A stretch of 64,000 bases of DNA from Asterella californica (Eukaryota; Streptophyta; Marchantiopsida; Marchantiales; Aytoniaceae). The notes beneath the pieces were generated by a model that had not been told where the DNA came from, made no database searches, and worked only from the letters and a program-made list of their open reading frames with translations. Shown here piece by piece: positions 1-10,973 of this stretch. The stretch spans positions 14,354,001 to 14,418,000 of the forward strand of contig JAYKYS010000004.1 in the NCBI GenBank assembly GCA_036924285.1, read 5' to 3'. A program made the translations under genes and the position numbers. The first letter of the stretch is position 1, and each line of letters starts with the position of its first letter.

Positions 1-91
1 CCAGACTTGCCCCCTTAGGTCAGCGTTTGTCTGGGGCCTTCTTGAGGTAGACCCTTATGTCCTAACCCAGGGTTCCAACCTTGGTTCAGAA
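1..91 (-). repeat. partial 3' LTR of the left-edge Ty3 element
   Basis: Matches 5243-5329 almost base for base. Its U3 start, about 150 bp, is absent, and the adjoining integrase frame reads into it for its last residues. A deletion across the internal-region/LTR border is the simplest explanation. Confidence 0.8.
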
Positions 92-1380
92 ACATGGAAA
101 GTCGGATGCAACTGCCACTCGCAAGGAAGGTCTAATGTATAGACGTCTTCGTGCGGATTCTTGACAATGACAAAAGGTCCCGCGAACTTTGTTGAAAAGT
201 TCACCAATATTTCCTTCGGAAGTGTGAAGTTTTTCGTACTTAACCATATTTCTTCGCCCGCTTGAAACTTCACTTGCCGCCGATGCTTGTTTACCTACTT
301 CTTGTATCGTTGTTGCGCCTTCTCGAGGTTCTTCTTTACTTGCTCCTCACGCCGCTGCATTGCCGCCACCAACTCTTCAGCTGATGTTTGCCGTGTTCTT
401 GGTCGTGCGGATGTAGAACTCCCTGCAAGAGTCAAGTCAAGAGGCCCTTCTGGCTCACGTCCGTAAGCTAACAAGAAAGACGATTCGTCAGTTGCCGAAT
501 GCTTCATGGAATTGTAGCAATACTCCGCAAGACTGAGCCACTCCGCCCAATCACTTTGGTCCGCGCTTACATAATTCCTCAAGTAGTGATCCAGAACCGA
601 GTTAACTCGTTCCGTTTGTCCATCTGTTTTCGGATGAAAGACGGTACTAAATTTTAACTTAGTCTCCATTTTTTGGAACAAGTGTTTCCAAAAGACACTT
701 GTGAACTTAGAGTCTCTATTTGAAATAATACTCCGAGGTAATCCGTGTGAATGCCACCAAGAAACGCGGTTCGCTTGACAGGTTACACATGTTTTCACAA
801 AGTGGACAACATCGTCTTTCATGTGGGGCCAATATAACTTTTTAGCTATCACTGCTAAAGTGGACTTTTCTCCTTTATGGCCTGATAAGAGCGCATCGTG
901 ACATTCTTTTAACAACTTGGTCCTAAGTTTTCCTTGTCCCACATAAACCCGACTTTGCTTGAACATGAGTAAACCATGTCTTAGTTGCATGTTCTGCAAC
1001 TTCACTCCTCGCTTGAGTTGTTCCAGGTACTCCTTCGCTTGGTCATCGCTCATGTAACCTTCACGTATTCGCCTCTCCAAGTCTAACTCCTTAGGATACA
1101 TAGCTCGCAAAATCTGTGTTGACGATGGAAGATATTCCTCCTTGCGACTCAAGGCGTCAAGAACCACATTGTCCTTTCCCGCTTTGTGGATTAATTCCAC
1201 GTTCATGATCGCCAAGGTATCATGCCACCTTAGTTGCTTTGGCGTCACCTGATCTTGTGTCTCAAAGTACTTGAGCGAGATGTTGTCAGTATACACTTGG
1301 GTTTGTGGAGTCTCAAGTAATACCGCCATTTCCTCAAGCAATGAACCACCGCAAACAGTTCCTTCTCGTGAGTCGGCCAT
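55..1380 (-). pseudogene. Ty3 integrase with end of RNase H, internally deleted
   Basis: Two frames (1380-295 and 273-55) cover the end of RNase H (around HKAGKDNVVLDALSR), the integrase zinc finger (CHDALLSGHKG followed by CVTCQ), the second half of the catalytic core and the C-terminal region (HPTFHVSEPRL). The zinc finger runs directly into WHSHGLPRSIISNRDSKF. About 80 residues of the usual core are therefore missing, including the first catalytic Asp, and the second catalytic position reads SNRD where the family has SDRD. The Glu of GQTERVN remains. A stop and frame change near 280 separates the two pieces. The protein would be catalytically dead. Confidence 0.85.
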
Positions 1381-1936
1381 CGACTCTCTGTCCTAGATAG
1401 CTTCTTGCTTTCGTAAGCTACATATTTTCCATCCTGCATCAACACTCTGTCAATCGCATAGTCGCTCGCGTCGATATGCACTTCGAATGGTTTGTCGAAC
1501 TCCGGCAGCTTCAAAATTGGCGCCTTTGACAAGCTTTGATCGTCTGAAACGCATCATCAACCTCCTTGGTCCAACTTACATGTGCGTCTTTGCCCGTCCA
1601 GTCCGTCAGCGACTTCGCGATCTTTGAAAACCCCTTCACATACTTGCGGTAGAACTGCGTCAATCTTAAGAATCGCCGCATCCCCTTCACTATAGTCGGA
1701 GGCTCCCAAGTCACAATCGCGTCCACCTTCTGCATATCCGGGCCGACTTCTTCTGCACTAATGACATGTCTCAAGAAGTTAATGCGCTCCAAATCAAACT
1801 CACTCTTGTCAACGTTGGCAAACAGCTTATGCTCCCGCAGGTTCGTCAACACCACCCTTAGCTGCTCCGCGTGCGACTCTAAGGTTTTGGAGTAGATCAA
1901 GATGTCGTCGATGTAAACGAGGACAAACTCATCCAT
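1245..1936 (-). pseudogene. Ty3 reverse transcriptase palm to RNase H, frame-broken
   Basis: Frame 1936-1511 carries the RT catalytic motif VYIDDILIYSKT (about 1890-1920) and the thumb and connection (FLRHVISAEEVGPD, FLRLTQFYRKYVKGFSKIA). Frame 1532-1245 continues with RNase H (FEVHIDASDYAIDRVLMQDG, ESKKLSRTESRWPTHEKEL). A frameshift lies at about 1511-1532, and a stop at 1937-1939 separates this part from the upstream RT half. The family makes RT and RNase H as parts of one polyprotein that copies the element RNA in virus-like particles. The YIDD active site is intact, but the frame is not. Confidence 0.85.
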
Positions 1937-1939
1937 CTC

Positions 1940-3112
1940 TTAGCGAAAAATTATGTTCATCAGTGTAGTGAACGTCGAAGGGGCGTTGCAGAGTCCAAAT
2001 GACATCACCACGAATTCAAACGATCCGTATCTGGTTCGATAAGCGGTCTTCTCAACATCTGGGTCAGCTATGCGGATCTGGTAATATCCTGACTTCAAGT
2101 CTATCCTGCTGAAGTACTTTGCGCCCGCTAGCCTATCAAAGAGGTCGTCTATCCTTGGCAAGGGATAATTATTCTTTATCGTCATCTTATTGAGTGCACG
2201 ATAATCTACGCAGAGTCGTAACTTCCCATCCTTCTTCTTTGTGAAAAGAACTGGGGCTCCATAAGGTGACTTACTGGTTCGAATATATCCTCGCACTAAT
2301 AGCTCACCGAGTTGTCTTTTCAACTCAAGGAGTTCTACTTGATTGAGTCGGTAAGGGACTTTGGAAGGTGGTTCTGATCCTGACAAGACCTCGATCTTGT
2401 GATCCACCATCCGCCTTGGAGGTAACTCAGTAGGTAACTCATCTGTCAAGACATCCTCAAACTCCTTAATCACTTCGCGAAGCACCTCCGGAAGTTTAGT
2501 CGCATCTCTTGATGTTCCCTCTTGTCCGCCACCCGTCATCAAATCTACAATCCGCATCAAACACATGACCCCGTCGTTGAAGTCCATCTGTTTGTCTTTG
2601 ATCAAATTCACCGCAAAGTCGTCAATTTTCTGCGCCTTTCGAATCAGCCTCACTCCCAGCTTTCGTCCTTTAACTCTAACGTTTAACCTTAAAGGTTTTC
2701 GCCTAAGTTCCACTTCAAACCTGTCCAAGAAAATGTTCCCCAAAACTGCATGGATATCATCCATCTCGCACACCGTGAAATTCTCTGTGAACTCCAACTT
2801 CCCACACGCAAATCGTACGTCCAAGGCCACTTCAGAAGTTTGGTACGTCTTGCCCTTGGCAAAGCGTACCTGAATAGGCTTGTCTGCCTTGGAGGTAGAC
2901 AAGCCCAACTTCTTCACCAACTTTGGACTTATGAAAGAGTGGGTCGCTCCTGTGTCCACAAGAAAAGTAACATCACGGTTAGCAACCTTGGCTTGTAGAA
3001 ACATCAATCCCGGCGTCTTCTTCGTGGTTCTCAAAGTCATAGTCATCTGGCCCTCCAACAAGTCCTTTCCAACAAACGCATTCATGTTACATTTACTAAC
3101 TTTAGATTTCAT
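1940..3112 (-). pseudogene. Ty3 protease and N-terminal reverse transcriptase
   Basis: The longest open frame of the element (390 codons). It holds a retropepsin active site, [16 protein letters not shown], at about residues 50-65, then a linker, then the RT fingers and palm: [68 protein letters not shown] and a stretch ending near [12 protein letters not shown] zinc knuckle lies just upstream in the same frame (3113-3154), so gag and pol were probably one frame here. It ends at a stop at 1937-1939, just before the YIDD-containing part. Confidence 0.88.
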
Positions 3113-4185
3113 GCACCCTTTAGCAATATGGCTCGCCTCGCCACAGTTGTAGCAAGTAAACTTAGCGCCATTGCCCTTCTGAGGTGTTTGCCCTTTGGTT
3201 TTGCTCCTGTTTGCTGCCGCTTTGCTGCCGGGACAGAAGAATCCTTCTGATCCTTCTCACCCCCATCCCATTGTTGTTTGAAGCCCTTGTTCTTCTTCTG
3301 GAATTTGTCCGTGCTGCGTGGTTCAAAAGGTTTCTGTTGCTGAATTTCATCATCCCCAATTCGCTCCGCTAGCTTCAAAAGTTTGGCACATGTTTCCAGT
3401 AGCTTCGGCATCCGAAAGAGAGCCTTCTCCGAGCTAGACTTGAGTCCCCCAATGAATATATATATCTTGGTCTCCTCAGTCCACTTGGAGAACGAGTCTA
3501 GTTTGGCACTGAACTCGCGCACATAAGCACTTAAGGTCCCAGTCTGCTTCAGTCTCACCAACTCAACACCGTCCCGAATCCTTTGATACTCCGGAGTGAA
3601 TCGTCTCGCGAGCAACTCCTTGAACTCTTTTCAACCAAGCGCCGAGACAGTCAAGGCATGCTCATCCCTATATGCAGTCCACCAGAGAAGCGCATGGTCC
3701 TTCAAGAACGTAACCGCCGCTCTCACCTTGTCAGACTCCTTAGCTTGTTGCGCCTCAAAGTATAGATCCAACTCAGTTAAGAAATCTTTAACCTTACGAG
3801 CCCGTCCTATACCTGAAAACGGGATCGACAAATTCGTCTTACAAAGCTTTCTGGTAGACGAGGAACTCCCTTGGCCTACCTCAAGCTCAGCGATACGTTT
3901 ATCCCTAGAGGCCATACCCTCCTGCATGGTCTTCATCATCTTGATGAGTTCCGCATACAAAGCTCATTGACTACCCGCGCCTGAATCGTTGGGCACCGTT
4001 GGCAAGACTCCATCTTGCTGCACTGGTGCCGCAGTTGGTACTGGGCTTCCTTGACGTTGGAGCGAAGGTTGTCGGTTATCGTCCCCTGACTGTGCCTCGG
4101 GGCTAGCTCGAGTCGATCTGCTCCCGTTAGCCGCTCCTCGTTTCTTGATCTTCCTCCTAGAACTCTGTCCGTCGTCGGTCATCAC
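3109..4185 (-). pseudogene. Ty3 gag (capsid and nucleocapsid), three frames
   Basis: Frames 4185-3964, 3960-3631 and 3615-3109 form a broken gag upstream of protease on the minus strand. The middle frame has the capsid pattern FSGIGRARKVKDFLTELDLYF and DKVRAAVTFLKDHALLWW; the third has YQRIRDGVELVRLKQTGTLS and VREFSAKLDSFSKWTEE. The nucleocapsid zinc knuckle is C-x2-C-x4-H-x4-C at 3113-3154, readable in the protease frame. A stop at 3961-3963 and a frameshift near 3160 break the gene. Gag normally assembles the particle and packages the RNA. Confidence 0.8.
3113..3154 (-). other. CCHC zinc knuckle of Ty3 gag
   Basis: Reads [14 protein letters not shown] (C-x2-C-x4-H-x4-C), the nucleocapsid RNA-binding motif. 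It is in frame with the downstream protease but out of frame with the end of the preceding gag frame, which places a frameshift just upstream. Confidence 0.85.
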
Positions 4186-4283
4186 TCCAAGTGTTCACCT
4201 AGAAACGTTGATCCACTTCGTGTCTCGCGTCCCTCTTTAAGCGTCCGGCCTTCAACCGCTACCTTAAGTTCTCGCTCATCGAA

Positions 4284-4301
4284 GCGTCGGCTCTGATATC
4301 A
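4284..4301 (-). other. primer-binding site, initiator-Met tRNA type
   Basis: The minus strand reads TGATATCAGAGCCGACGC directly inside the LTR. This differs at one base from TGGTATCAGAGC, the usual plant primer-binding site for initiator methionine tRNA, which primes minus-strand DNA synthesis. Confidence 0.75.
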
Positions 4302-5477
4302 CTTTTCGCGCATCTATCGCCTTGTTGCGCCAGCGGAAGCTCTTGCTCAGTAGGTCACGAAATTTACACCGCTAACTTGCAAACACAATCACAAGTTAGC
4401 GTCCATGCACCACTTACCTTATCTCAGTAGTTAGCGTCCATGCACCACTTACCTTATCTCAGTTTAGTCCGGACCGGAGCCGGACCGACTCCCTAATCAT
4501 CAACCTCAGCATTCCTTAAGTCCCGACCTAGACCCGCCTAGGTCGGTCCCAAAACATGAGCAAGTCACAAGATGACTTGGGGCGGACTTCTCATAAAGTC
4601 CGGAGTCTTAAACGGTGCCTCCAGCACACCTAGCGGTCCAACCGCTCGCTCCCGAACGGTGGTCTAACCCGCCGACTCGTTCTCTAGTCTTACCCCAGCT
4701 CTTACATCGTTCCTAAGTCCAGACGTCCAAGTCTGGATCGGAACGTGTCTTGGAACCGACCCAACCATCACCTCATGCCCCCAGAGTCCGTCCATCGAAC
4801 CCTGAGGTCGGGTGACTCGTCTTGGCCCACCCAGGCATCGAGCCCCCCTCATATATACTTCTGGGGATCAGCGGTCGCGCCCTCCTCTTTGGTCCTTGAA
4901 AATTATACCACAACTCGATACTGGTTCGGTTATAACTTCCAGCTAGGAGGTTAGTTCGAGGAGTGTTATATATCATTGGAAAGCTCTCGACGAGACCTTT
5001 CCAATGATACCTCACTCGCCTCGAGATCTTACGTGGAGTTCCGTCCACGACCTAAAACGTCGCTGGAGCTCCAACACTTAGTCATTTTTTCGAGAATCTG
5101 TGGTCCAAACCCAGACTCGAACCCTGTGGTTGGACCAGCATCTGAACCACGGTCCGTCTGCGTCTCGGACCCATGTCTCGGTCCCACATCTCGGACTTAC
5201 GTCTCAAACCTATGTCTCAGACTTATGTTTCGGTCCGTTCCTAGACTTGCCCCCTTAGGTCAGCGTTTGTCTGGGGCCCTCTTGGGGTAGACCCTTATGT
5301 CCTTACCCAAGGTTCCAACCTTGGTTCAGAGAACCACTTAGGGTTCATCTGATCCCGACTTCCCGACTTCTCGGCCAAGCCGTTAAGTCCTCCTCGCAGC
5401 GTTCACAACCTAGCGCAAGTCTGCTAGGGTTCTGTTGTTCGCGTTTGCGTCCGATCTTGAGAATGAGGGTCGCGACA
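4302..5477 (-). repeat. 5' LTR of the left-edge Ty3 element
   Basis: On the minus strand it starts TGTCGCGACCC at 5477 and ends about 4302 beside the primer-binding site. A diverged copy in the same orientation lies at about 62213-63326. The LTR carries a 35-bp tandem duplication (4394-4463). Its outer flank is tatag; the matching target duplication would lie outside the window. Confidence 0.8.
4394..4463. repeat. 35-bp tandem duplication inside the LTR
   Basis: Two identical 35-bp units, 4394-4428 and 4429-4463, each starting agttagcgtccatgcacc. The related solo LTR near 62.3 kb has the unit once, so the duplication arose in this lineage. Confidence 0.9.
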
Positions 5478-6065
5478 TATAGTATCATAATCATAATTTT
5501 TTCATAATAATAATAATTATTATGTTAAATAAAATATAAGTTGTTGATATAAACTGAATAAAGATTATTTATATTTAATTTTCACCAAAAAATATTACAT
5601 TAGAATAAGTGGATAATTCTAGAGAACTGCTACATTTGAAACCTCTATAAAATTTTCTCGGTGTAAGCATTTTCATCAAGAATCCACATGCATGCGAATA
5701 AATATCATAGATAAATACGTAAAAAGAATTTGCAAACGAACAAACAAGAAAAATATATAAATATCACAATCACATTGAGCATGTAATATGATTATTCATT
5801 TTCTCTCATTGTTGGTAAGTAAAAACTTCAATATTATGCTTACCAAACACTATAAGGTGAATCATTGGATTTCAAATGAATTATTCTTATCCTTTGCTCT
5901 TGAAAATAATTACTTCAAAGATATCTATGAGATACTGAAAACTAAGCAAGATCTAAACCGTTAAACTAACATCAGGTTAAATAGCACAACTCTTCTAAAT
6001 TATTACAACTGTTTTGAGCTTGAAAATGTCAAAGAAAAGGTTCTCTGATCGAAATTGAGATGATG
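5478..6065. other. AT-rich spacer, no gene seen
   Basis: AT-rich sequence with many stops in all frames between the Ty3 LTR and the copia fragment. No coding, RNA or repeat feature is recognised. Confidence 0.6.
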
Positions 6066-6067
6066 AA

Positions 6068-6415
6068 CTACTTGTACTCAGCAAGCAGTCCTTGCAATGT
6101 GACTCTGATCAAGATAGTGAGATCAATCTCGACTTTGATAGAAGACAATTGATCTACGAGCTGTTTGATGTGGTTCACATAGTCATTTATACATATCGAT
6201 CCCTTCTTCACAATATTGAACTGCTGTAATAATTGTAGCTTCCGAGCCTCTATTCCTGATTGAAATAGACGCACGAGTGTATCCCAAGCTTTCTTGGGTG
6301 TACCAGAGTCCTGAATGTGATCGATCATCGATGCTGAAACTTTCAGCACAATGTAATGAATCGACTGGTTTGATAACTTCTTTCTTGAATTTTGCATCAG
6401 AAACGAATACATCAA
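6068..6415 (-). pseudogene. copia gag fragment (UBN2/Retrotran_gag_2 type)
   Basis: 115 codons with the copia gag pattern: a WDTLVRLFQS-like block, then LLQQFNIVKKGS, a NDYVNHIKQLVDQLSS helix and a final TLQGLLAEYK, which corresponds to the usual LxGLPxEY. The N-terminal part is out of frame upstream and the zinc knuckle is missing because the copy is truncated. Gag normally forms the particle shell. Confidence 0.75.
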
Positions 6416-7200
6416 GCACTTTCTCCTCCTCAGTGATAAGATCTCATAGATCTTGTCCTTACAAAAAAATCATCATCCGCAACTTCCACACTTGATAGTT
6501 GTTCTTGTCGAACTGCAAAAAAAACACACAGACTCTGTCATAGCTGCAATCGAGAAATTTCATTATTTTGTACATAGAAAACCTCATAGAACCTCCACGA
6601 AACTAGTCCGTCCATACGTCGCGATCAAGAGTTGATCACAAGTCACAACAAGGAAAACTTTGTGCACTCCTCTCGAGCGAGAATGAAGAAAAAACCTCTC
6701 CGTGAACAGTAAGTGTACAAAACAAGGCAAAAACATCCAAAGAACGAACCAAGAAAAGTCAAAACTGGACCAAATGAGGTCAAAAATGGATGCGTAATAC
6801 TTTGAATTTTTCCAAAGTGTCAGACTCACTCCACACCGCTCCTATCCTAATCAGACCAGTATTTGTATTGGACTCAAGTCTTAAAACTTTCATTTTGATC
6901 GAAAAAGATCCTTTTGAAAATCTACCACTGAAAAGCTCCAAATGGGTTGAAACTTGACCGGGTACATAATTCGCACCTTCTGAACAAGACAGTCTTTATA
7001 GACTGATCGAACGATTTCAACGAGAAAAAATCATCTAGGTCTCTGAAATAATGTTCAAAGTTTCTTGTGACGAAAGAAACGATTTCATCTCATCCGAACG
7101 CCTCAGCAGGATAATGCTCAACATCAGACACAATTCCAAATGCTCTCTCATGTACTTCTTCATGCACAAACTCATCACCAACGGACACATGTTCTCTGTC

Positions 7201-7212
7201 CCTCTGATATCA
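7201..7212 (-). other. copia primer-binding site
   Basis: The minus strand reads TGATATCAGAGG directly after the LTR end, close to the initiator-Met plant site TGGTATCAGAGC. Confidence 0.6.
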
Positions 7213-7446
7213 TGTACAAAGATCGATACTTCAAAAAAGACACTCCAAGAAGAGAGAGTGAGTAGACAAGGAAGTAAAATAAGAATGAGATGAAAGAGGC
7301 TTCTCTTTTCCATGTATATATAGTGAGGGTGAATACAAAGAAAACCCTAATGATGGGTTAGCTTTCTAATGAACTGTATGTAACAATCCTAACTACTCTG
7401 GCTGGTATTGACCGTCAATCTACTAGAGCATGGGATTATATCAACA
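7213..7446 (-). repeat. copia 5' LTR (234 bp)
   Basis: Reads TGTTGATATA at its start (7446) and ends ...TTTGTACA at 7213 on the minus strand. It matches the LTR at 28809-29036. A TATA-like run lies at about 7312-7322 and the motif aaaccctaat follows it, as in the other copy. Confidence 0.8.
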
Positions 7447-8637
7447 TGGATGGCTCTATTCAAATTCACTCTTTCATTAAAAAACCATCAAGTTTTATGC
7501 CACGGTAGAAATAAACTTGGAGTATGATATACTTAGTTCTCTCGTTTTTGGATCTAATCAACCAAAAACCGGATGAATCCGCCAATGCTTTTTGTATTTC
7601 CGGTGATCGTGTGGAAATAAGACATATATTTCTTACGTCTCATTTTCGTCAACTTCTTTTGAGTCCTCGTCAATTCAATATCTCTCGTCATCAAGGGGCC
7701 AAGATCTTCTCGTTACATTGCACACTAAATCTAAAACTGATTAAAACTTATGGAAATCATTGCGTGTTTATGCTTAAACAGCTCACCTAAACGAGTTTAG
7801 CAGTCATCCTGCCACATACACACATCACTTATTAGTTCACACATGTAAAATTTTGCCAGTTATTTGTCGGTTGCTCGGTTATTTTGTAACTTTTTCGTCA
7901 CAAAAAATAATCATTTGATATTTTCTGTCCGCTAGGAAACTACACCTTTCATTTTAAATCATGATTCCTATTTATCGTAAAGAAAAGTGCTAAAGCTATA
8001 ACTGATCATACTCATCATCATCATAAATAATAACATTTTTAGAACAAATGGAATCTTATCCAATATCGGGAATGTCACTCCTCGGACGTTACCACTAACC
8101 ACCCTCGTGTCATTCTGTTTTACAGTGATCTACTGTCGCAGTTAGGATCAGGACTGGGCTATCTGAACCGAGTCGTCGCGACTATAAGCACGTCAGCTGC
8201 TACTGAGTCTGTCTGAACCTGATCCACTTCACAGTTCTTATGGTCGCGTGTTTTCCTTACATAACCTGTAAAATTGTATAATCGAAGCAGCTGAGTCCTC
8301 TATGTACCGGTATACTTGCCTCCGCAACCGGAAGACCTGCTACTCACTTAACCGTGATTACGACAAGACTATACAAGTATATTCACCTGATTGATATTTA
8401 TGTTTATGTTTATTTTATTTTTTTAATTATTACCAAATTTTCTCCGTGAGAGGATTTGGTAAAAATATTATAGATAAATTGAAAAATAATATTTCATTTG
8501 TTCTTGATGTGTCTTTAATCTAGAGTCGTGTTGTTTCATTGTGTTCATGTTATAGTTTTTCTCTTTGTCTCTCTTGTTGTCATTATCTCTTTTCTCTTGT
8601 TGACAGAGGGACATTCCAACTTCACGGCTGTCCAGAT

Positions 8638-8684
8638 ATAAAATTTAATTACACACCTCCATGTTTAGGAGGTGAGTAAATTAA
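8638..8684. repeat. stem-loop, 19-bp arms
   Basis: Arms aatttaattacacacctcc and ggaggtgagtaaattaag pair with few mismatches around a 7-base loop. Confidence 0.6.
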
Positions 8685-8862
8685 GTTTTAATAAACTTTC
8701 ACTGTAAAAGATATGAATAAACTTTCGTTTTCACTTAGCCTCTTCAGTGTAAGTCGCCATGGCCTGGTATTCATGCTAGAAAGCGTGAGTATTTTAGCAC
8801 AGTCACAGAAAGCACGTTTATATCTTCCAAGTTCGGAAGAGGGGAAATATACACAAGTGGTT

Positions 8863-8912
8863 AAATTTATTGTCTAACCCTTTCATCTAGAAGGATTAGA
8901 TAATAAATTTAT
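8863..8912. repeat. stem-loop, 20-bp arms
   Basis: Arms aaatttattgtctaaccctt and aaggattagataataaattt pair at 18 of 20 positions. A similar, weaker hairpin occurs near 62129-62168. Confidence 0.6.
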
Positions 8913-9528
8913 TTATTTAATGAATAATTAAATGAGTTCATTTAGACCGCATTTATATTTTGAAAAACACCTCTGGACTCTCTCCACTTATGGGTTAAGT
9001 CTTTGGAGCATGTACTTATATTTAGCTTATCTTTTTTCTTGGTTGACGCATGTCTAAATGTAAAGACTCAGAGAAAAACAAGTAAGGACTTTCAAAGTAA
9101 GTGGACACATCTTTGTTTTAGATATCTAAACTGAAAAACAAGTATAGTCACATCTTTTGTTTATAATTTTTAAATTAAGATTAATTATTCTGTTCTTCTC
9201 TTGTTCATTTCCTAAAAACAAAAGAGTACTATAAAAACTAGTCCATTTCAAGTTAATTACGTGAAAATAAACTATTTCTTCTCCATCCCAAGCAAGGTAT
9301 CCACCAATAACTATATCAGATTATTTTCTTTAGTCTAAGCTTGTTCTTTTCTGTCTTCATGTTAAAACCACAGGTTGCATGGATGTTAGCAAAAAAGAAG
9401 TTTATTTCAATTTACGAAAAGATCCATTTCTTGAAACTCCACCTACCGACCAATCAAAAATCTGATTTCCAGCTTCCGTACTATTCAGATAAAGGTAATA
9501 AAATGTGCAGGAGAACTATCGCGCTTGA

Positions 9529-9677
9529 TATGATGGTGGGTACATAACGCTGGAGAAGTTGTTGGGGTACGTGGAAGACGAGAGCCGGATCCAGCGGAAG
9601 CGGATAGAGAAATTCCTAGTAGGGAACTGCAGCGGAGACGAACATTTAACACGACTTGTAACTGCAGTCAGAGGCGA
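9529..9677 (+). other. possible exon with a strong 5' splice site
   Basis: An open stretch from a stop at 9526-9528 reads a plausible soluble protein segment (ITLEKLLGYVEDESRIQRKR, then FLVGNCSGDEHLTRLVTAVR). It ends at a near-consensus donor, ga|gtaagtat, at 9677/9678. No ATG opens the frame, so it would be an internal exon of an upstream gene, or it is leader sequence of the DUF971 gene 100 bp downstream. No family is recognised. A chance open frame remains possible. Confidence 0.3.
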
Positions 9678-9780
9678 GTAAGTATGGAGAGTTATGAACC
9701 AAACCTTCAGATCTGTGGGACAAGGAACAAAGGAAGACAAGTATCGAACTCCCGACAACCGCTAGCCTAAATGCGAGAGA

Positions 9781-10973
9781 ATGATGGTGGTGATGAGGAG
9801 CTTGAGGTCTGCCTGTGATGCTGCTCACAGGAGCGGATTTCTCAGGTGGACGCACTCTCTGCGCCCTTTGAATATCACACTGCGTCGTGCTCCTCCTCCT
9901 TCTCCTTCCTACAAGGCAGGATCTCCACTTCTGAATGTTACTTCTGCTGTGCTGAATTTTGATGCCTATGTTTCTCAAACAGCGCGATTCTTTACTCCAA
10001 GCGTTACTTTAGTCAGTGAAAGCGTTCGTCGTCAGTTTAGGGTTTGAAGCCCATCAAGCTCACGTGGGATTGAATTTCTCCCCCTCCCACTTCAGTGTAC
10101 AAGATTTCTCAGTTTGGTCTATCTGTAGTTCCATGATAGTGCAGACTCAAGTTTTAACTAACACAACAATCATGTGGTTTTTTTCGGTAATCTTGTGATG
10201 AGAACCTTTCTTCTGACGAGAGCTTTCGACATGCATAACGCAATAACTCCGTGATACTCTTCAGGGTTTAGAATTGGACTTCGAGAATGGTGAGAAGTTT
10301 TCGTATTCTGCAGAGTTTCTTCGGGTGCGGAGCCCTTCAGCGGATAGCATGCGCAGCACGGCTAGTGGGAAGCCAAGGGTGAGAGATTCATGATCAACTG
10401 TTAACTGTATATTCCTCGTTTCACTTTCTCATGGCAAGGCAGAGAATGACATGTCCGGATTTGATGTGCGGTGAAGCGAGCATTCTTACTCCGACTACAA
10501 GTTTCTGTGCTTGAAAGATTAAGTGAAGTTCCTTGTTGATTGCTCGGTAGATCGTTTCAGGACGACGTCATGTTCAAATCTTGGATATAGAGCCAGTAGG
10601 AAACTACGGGATCAGGTACGGTTCTGAATTGACTCATCCAAGGCGCTGTGAAACCACCTCTGTCAGTCTTGATTTCCACAGCAGGAAGATTGTCAATTCG
10701 TGTCTTGCGCTGTTAAACTGGTAGTTTATCATCAATTCGTTCTCCTAACGGACTTACAGCTGGTCATAGGGATCGACTAGTGAATATTGATGGTAGCCTA
10801 GAACTTGCTCAATTCGTCTGGCCAGAATCAAATACGACGATACACACAACACGGGAATCTACACATGGAAGTACCTGTACGAGTTGGGAAGCAAGAAGTT
10901 CTACTATATGAGAACATACATCAAAGCTTTACAAGAGCAGGGGCTGAGCCGACATCCTGTGAAGAGAAAATAA
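9781..10973 (+). CDS. GBBH-like N-terminal domain (DUF971) protein, four exons, probably organellar
   Basis: Four exons join in frame to 195 residues: 9781-10041, 10265-10378, 10551-10615 and 10826-10973 (stop TAA 10971-10973). All introns are GT-AG; the third splits a codon after its second base, the others fall between codons. Residues 1-87 are rich in Arg and Ser and poor in acidic residues early on, like a mitochondrial or plastid transit peptide. Residues 88-170 form the DUF971 domain: LELDFENGEKFSYSAEFLRV (89-108), SGRRHVQILDIEPVGNYGIR (128-147) and DTHNTGIYTWKYLYELG (152-168). The same fold forms the N-terminal domain of gamma-butyrobetaine and trimethyllysine hydroxylases and the C-terminus of the plant Fe-S factor HCF101. 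Here it stands alone with no oxygenase domain, so its biochemical role is unknown. The exon 1 donor (agg|gtttga) is the least certain junction. Confidence 0.85.

Larger units (their letters stand above)
1..5477 (-). mobile_element. Ty3/gypsy LTR retrotransposon, decayed, left end outside or deleted
   Basis: On the minus strand the order is LTR (right), primer-binding site, gag, protease, reverse transcriptase, RNase H, integrase, then a piece of the second LTR at the left edge. Protease-RT-RNase H-integrase order defines Ty3/gypsy. Bases 1-91 match 5243-5329 of the right LTR with few differences, but the LTR sequence lying right of that match (about 5330-5477) is missing on the left, so the integrase C-terminus is joined directly to mid-LTR sequence. 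The reading frame is broken in several places, so the copy should be unable to make its proteins. Confidence 0.9.
6066..7446 (-). mobile_element. Ty1/copia element, 5' end only
   Basis: Minus-strand remnant: LTR (7213-7446), primer-binding site, leader and a gag fragment, truncated at about 6066. It matches the copia element at 28.8-35.8 kb in both LTR and gag (6066-6240 resembles 35640-35810), so the two belong to one family. Confidence 0.8.
7447..9528. other. AT-rich spacer with three hairpins, no gene recognised
   Basis: Small open frames (for example 7524-7790 and 9341-9547 on +) have no recognisable domain and look like chance. Three imperfect inverted repeats lie at 8429-8461, 8638-8684 and 8863-8912. 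Confidence 0.5.

Noticed and set aside
3184..3970. + strand frames opposite the Ty3 gag
   Set aside because: Antisense shadows; the minus strand has the zinc knuckle and capsid motifs.
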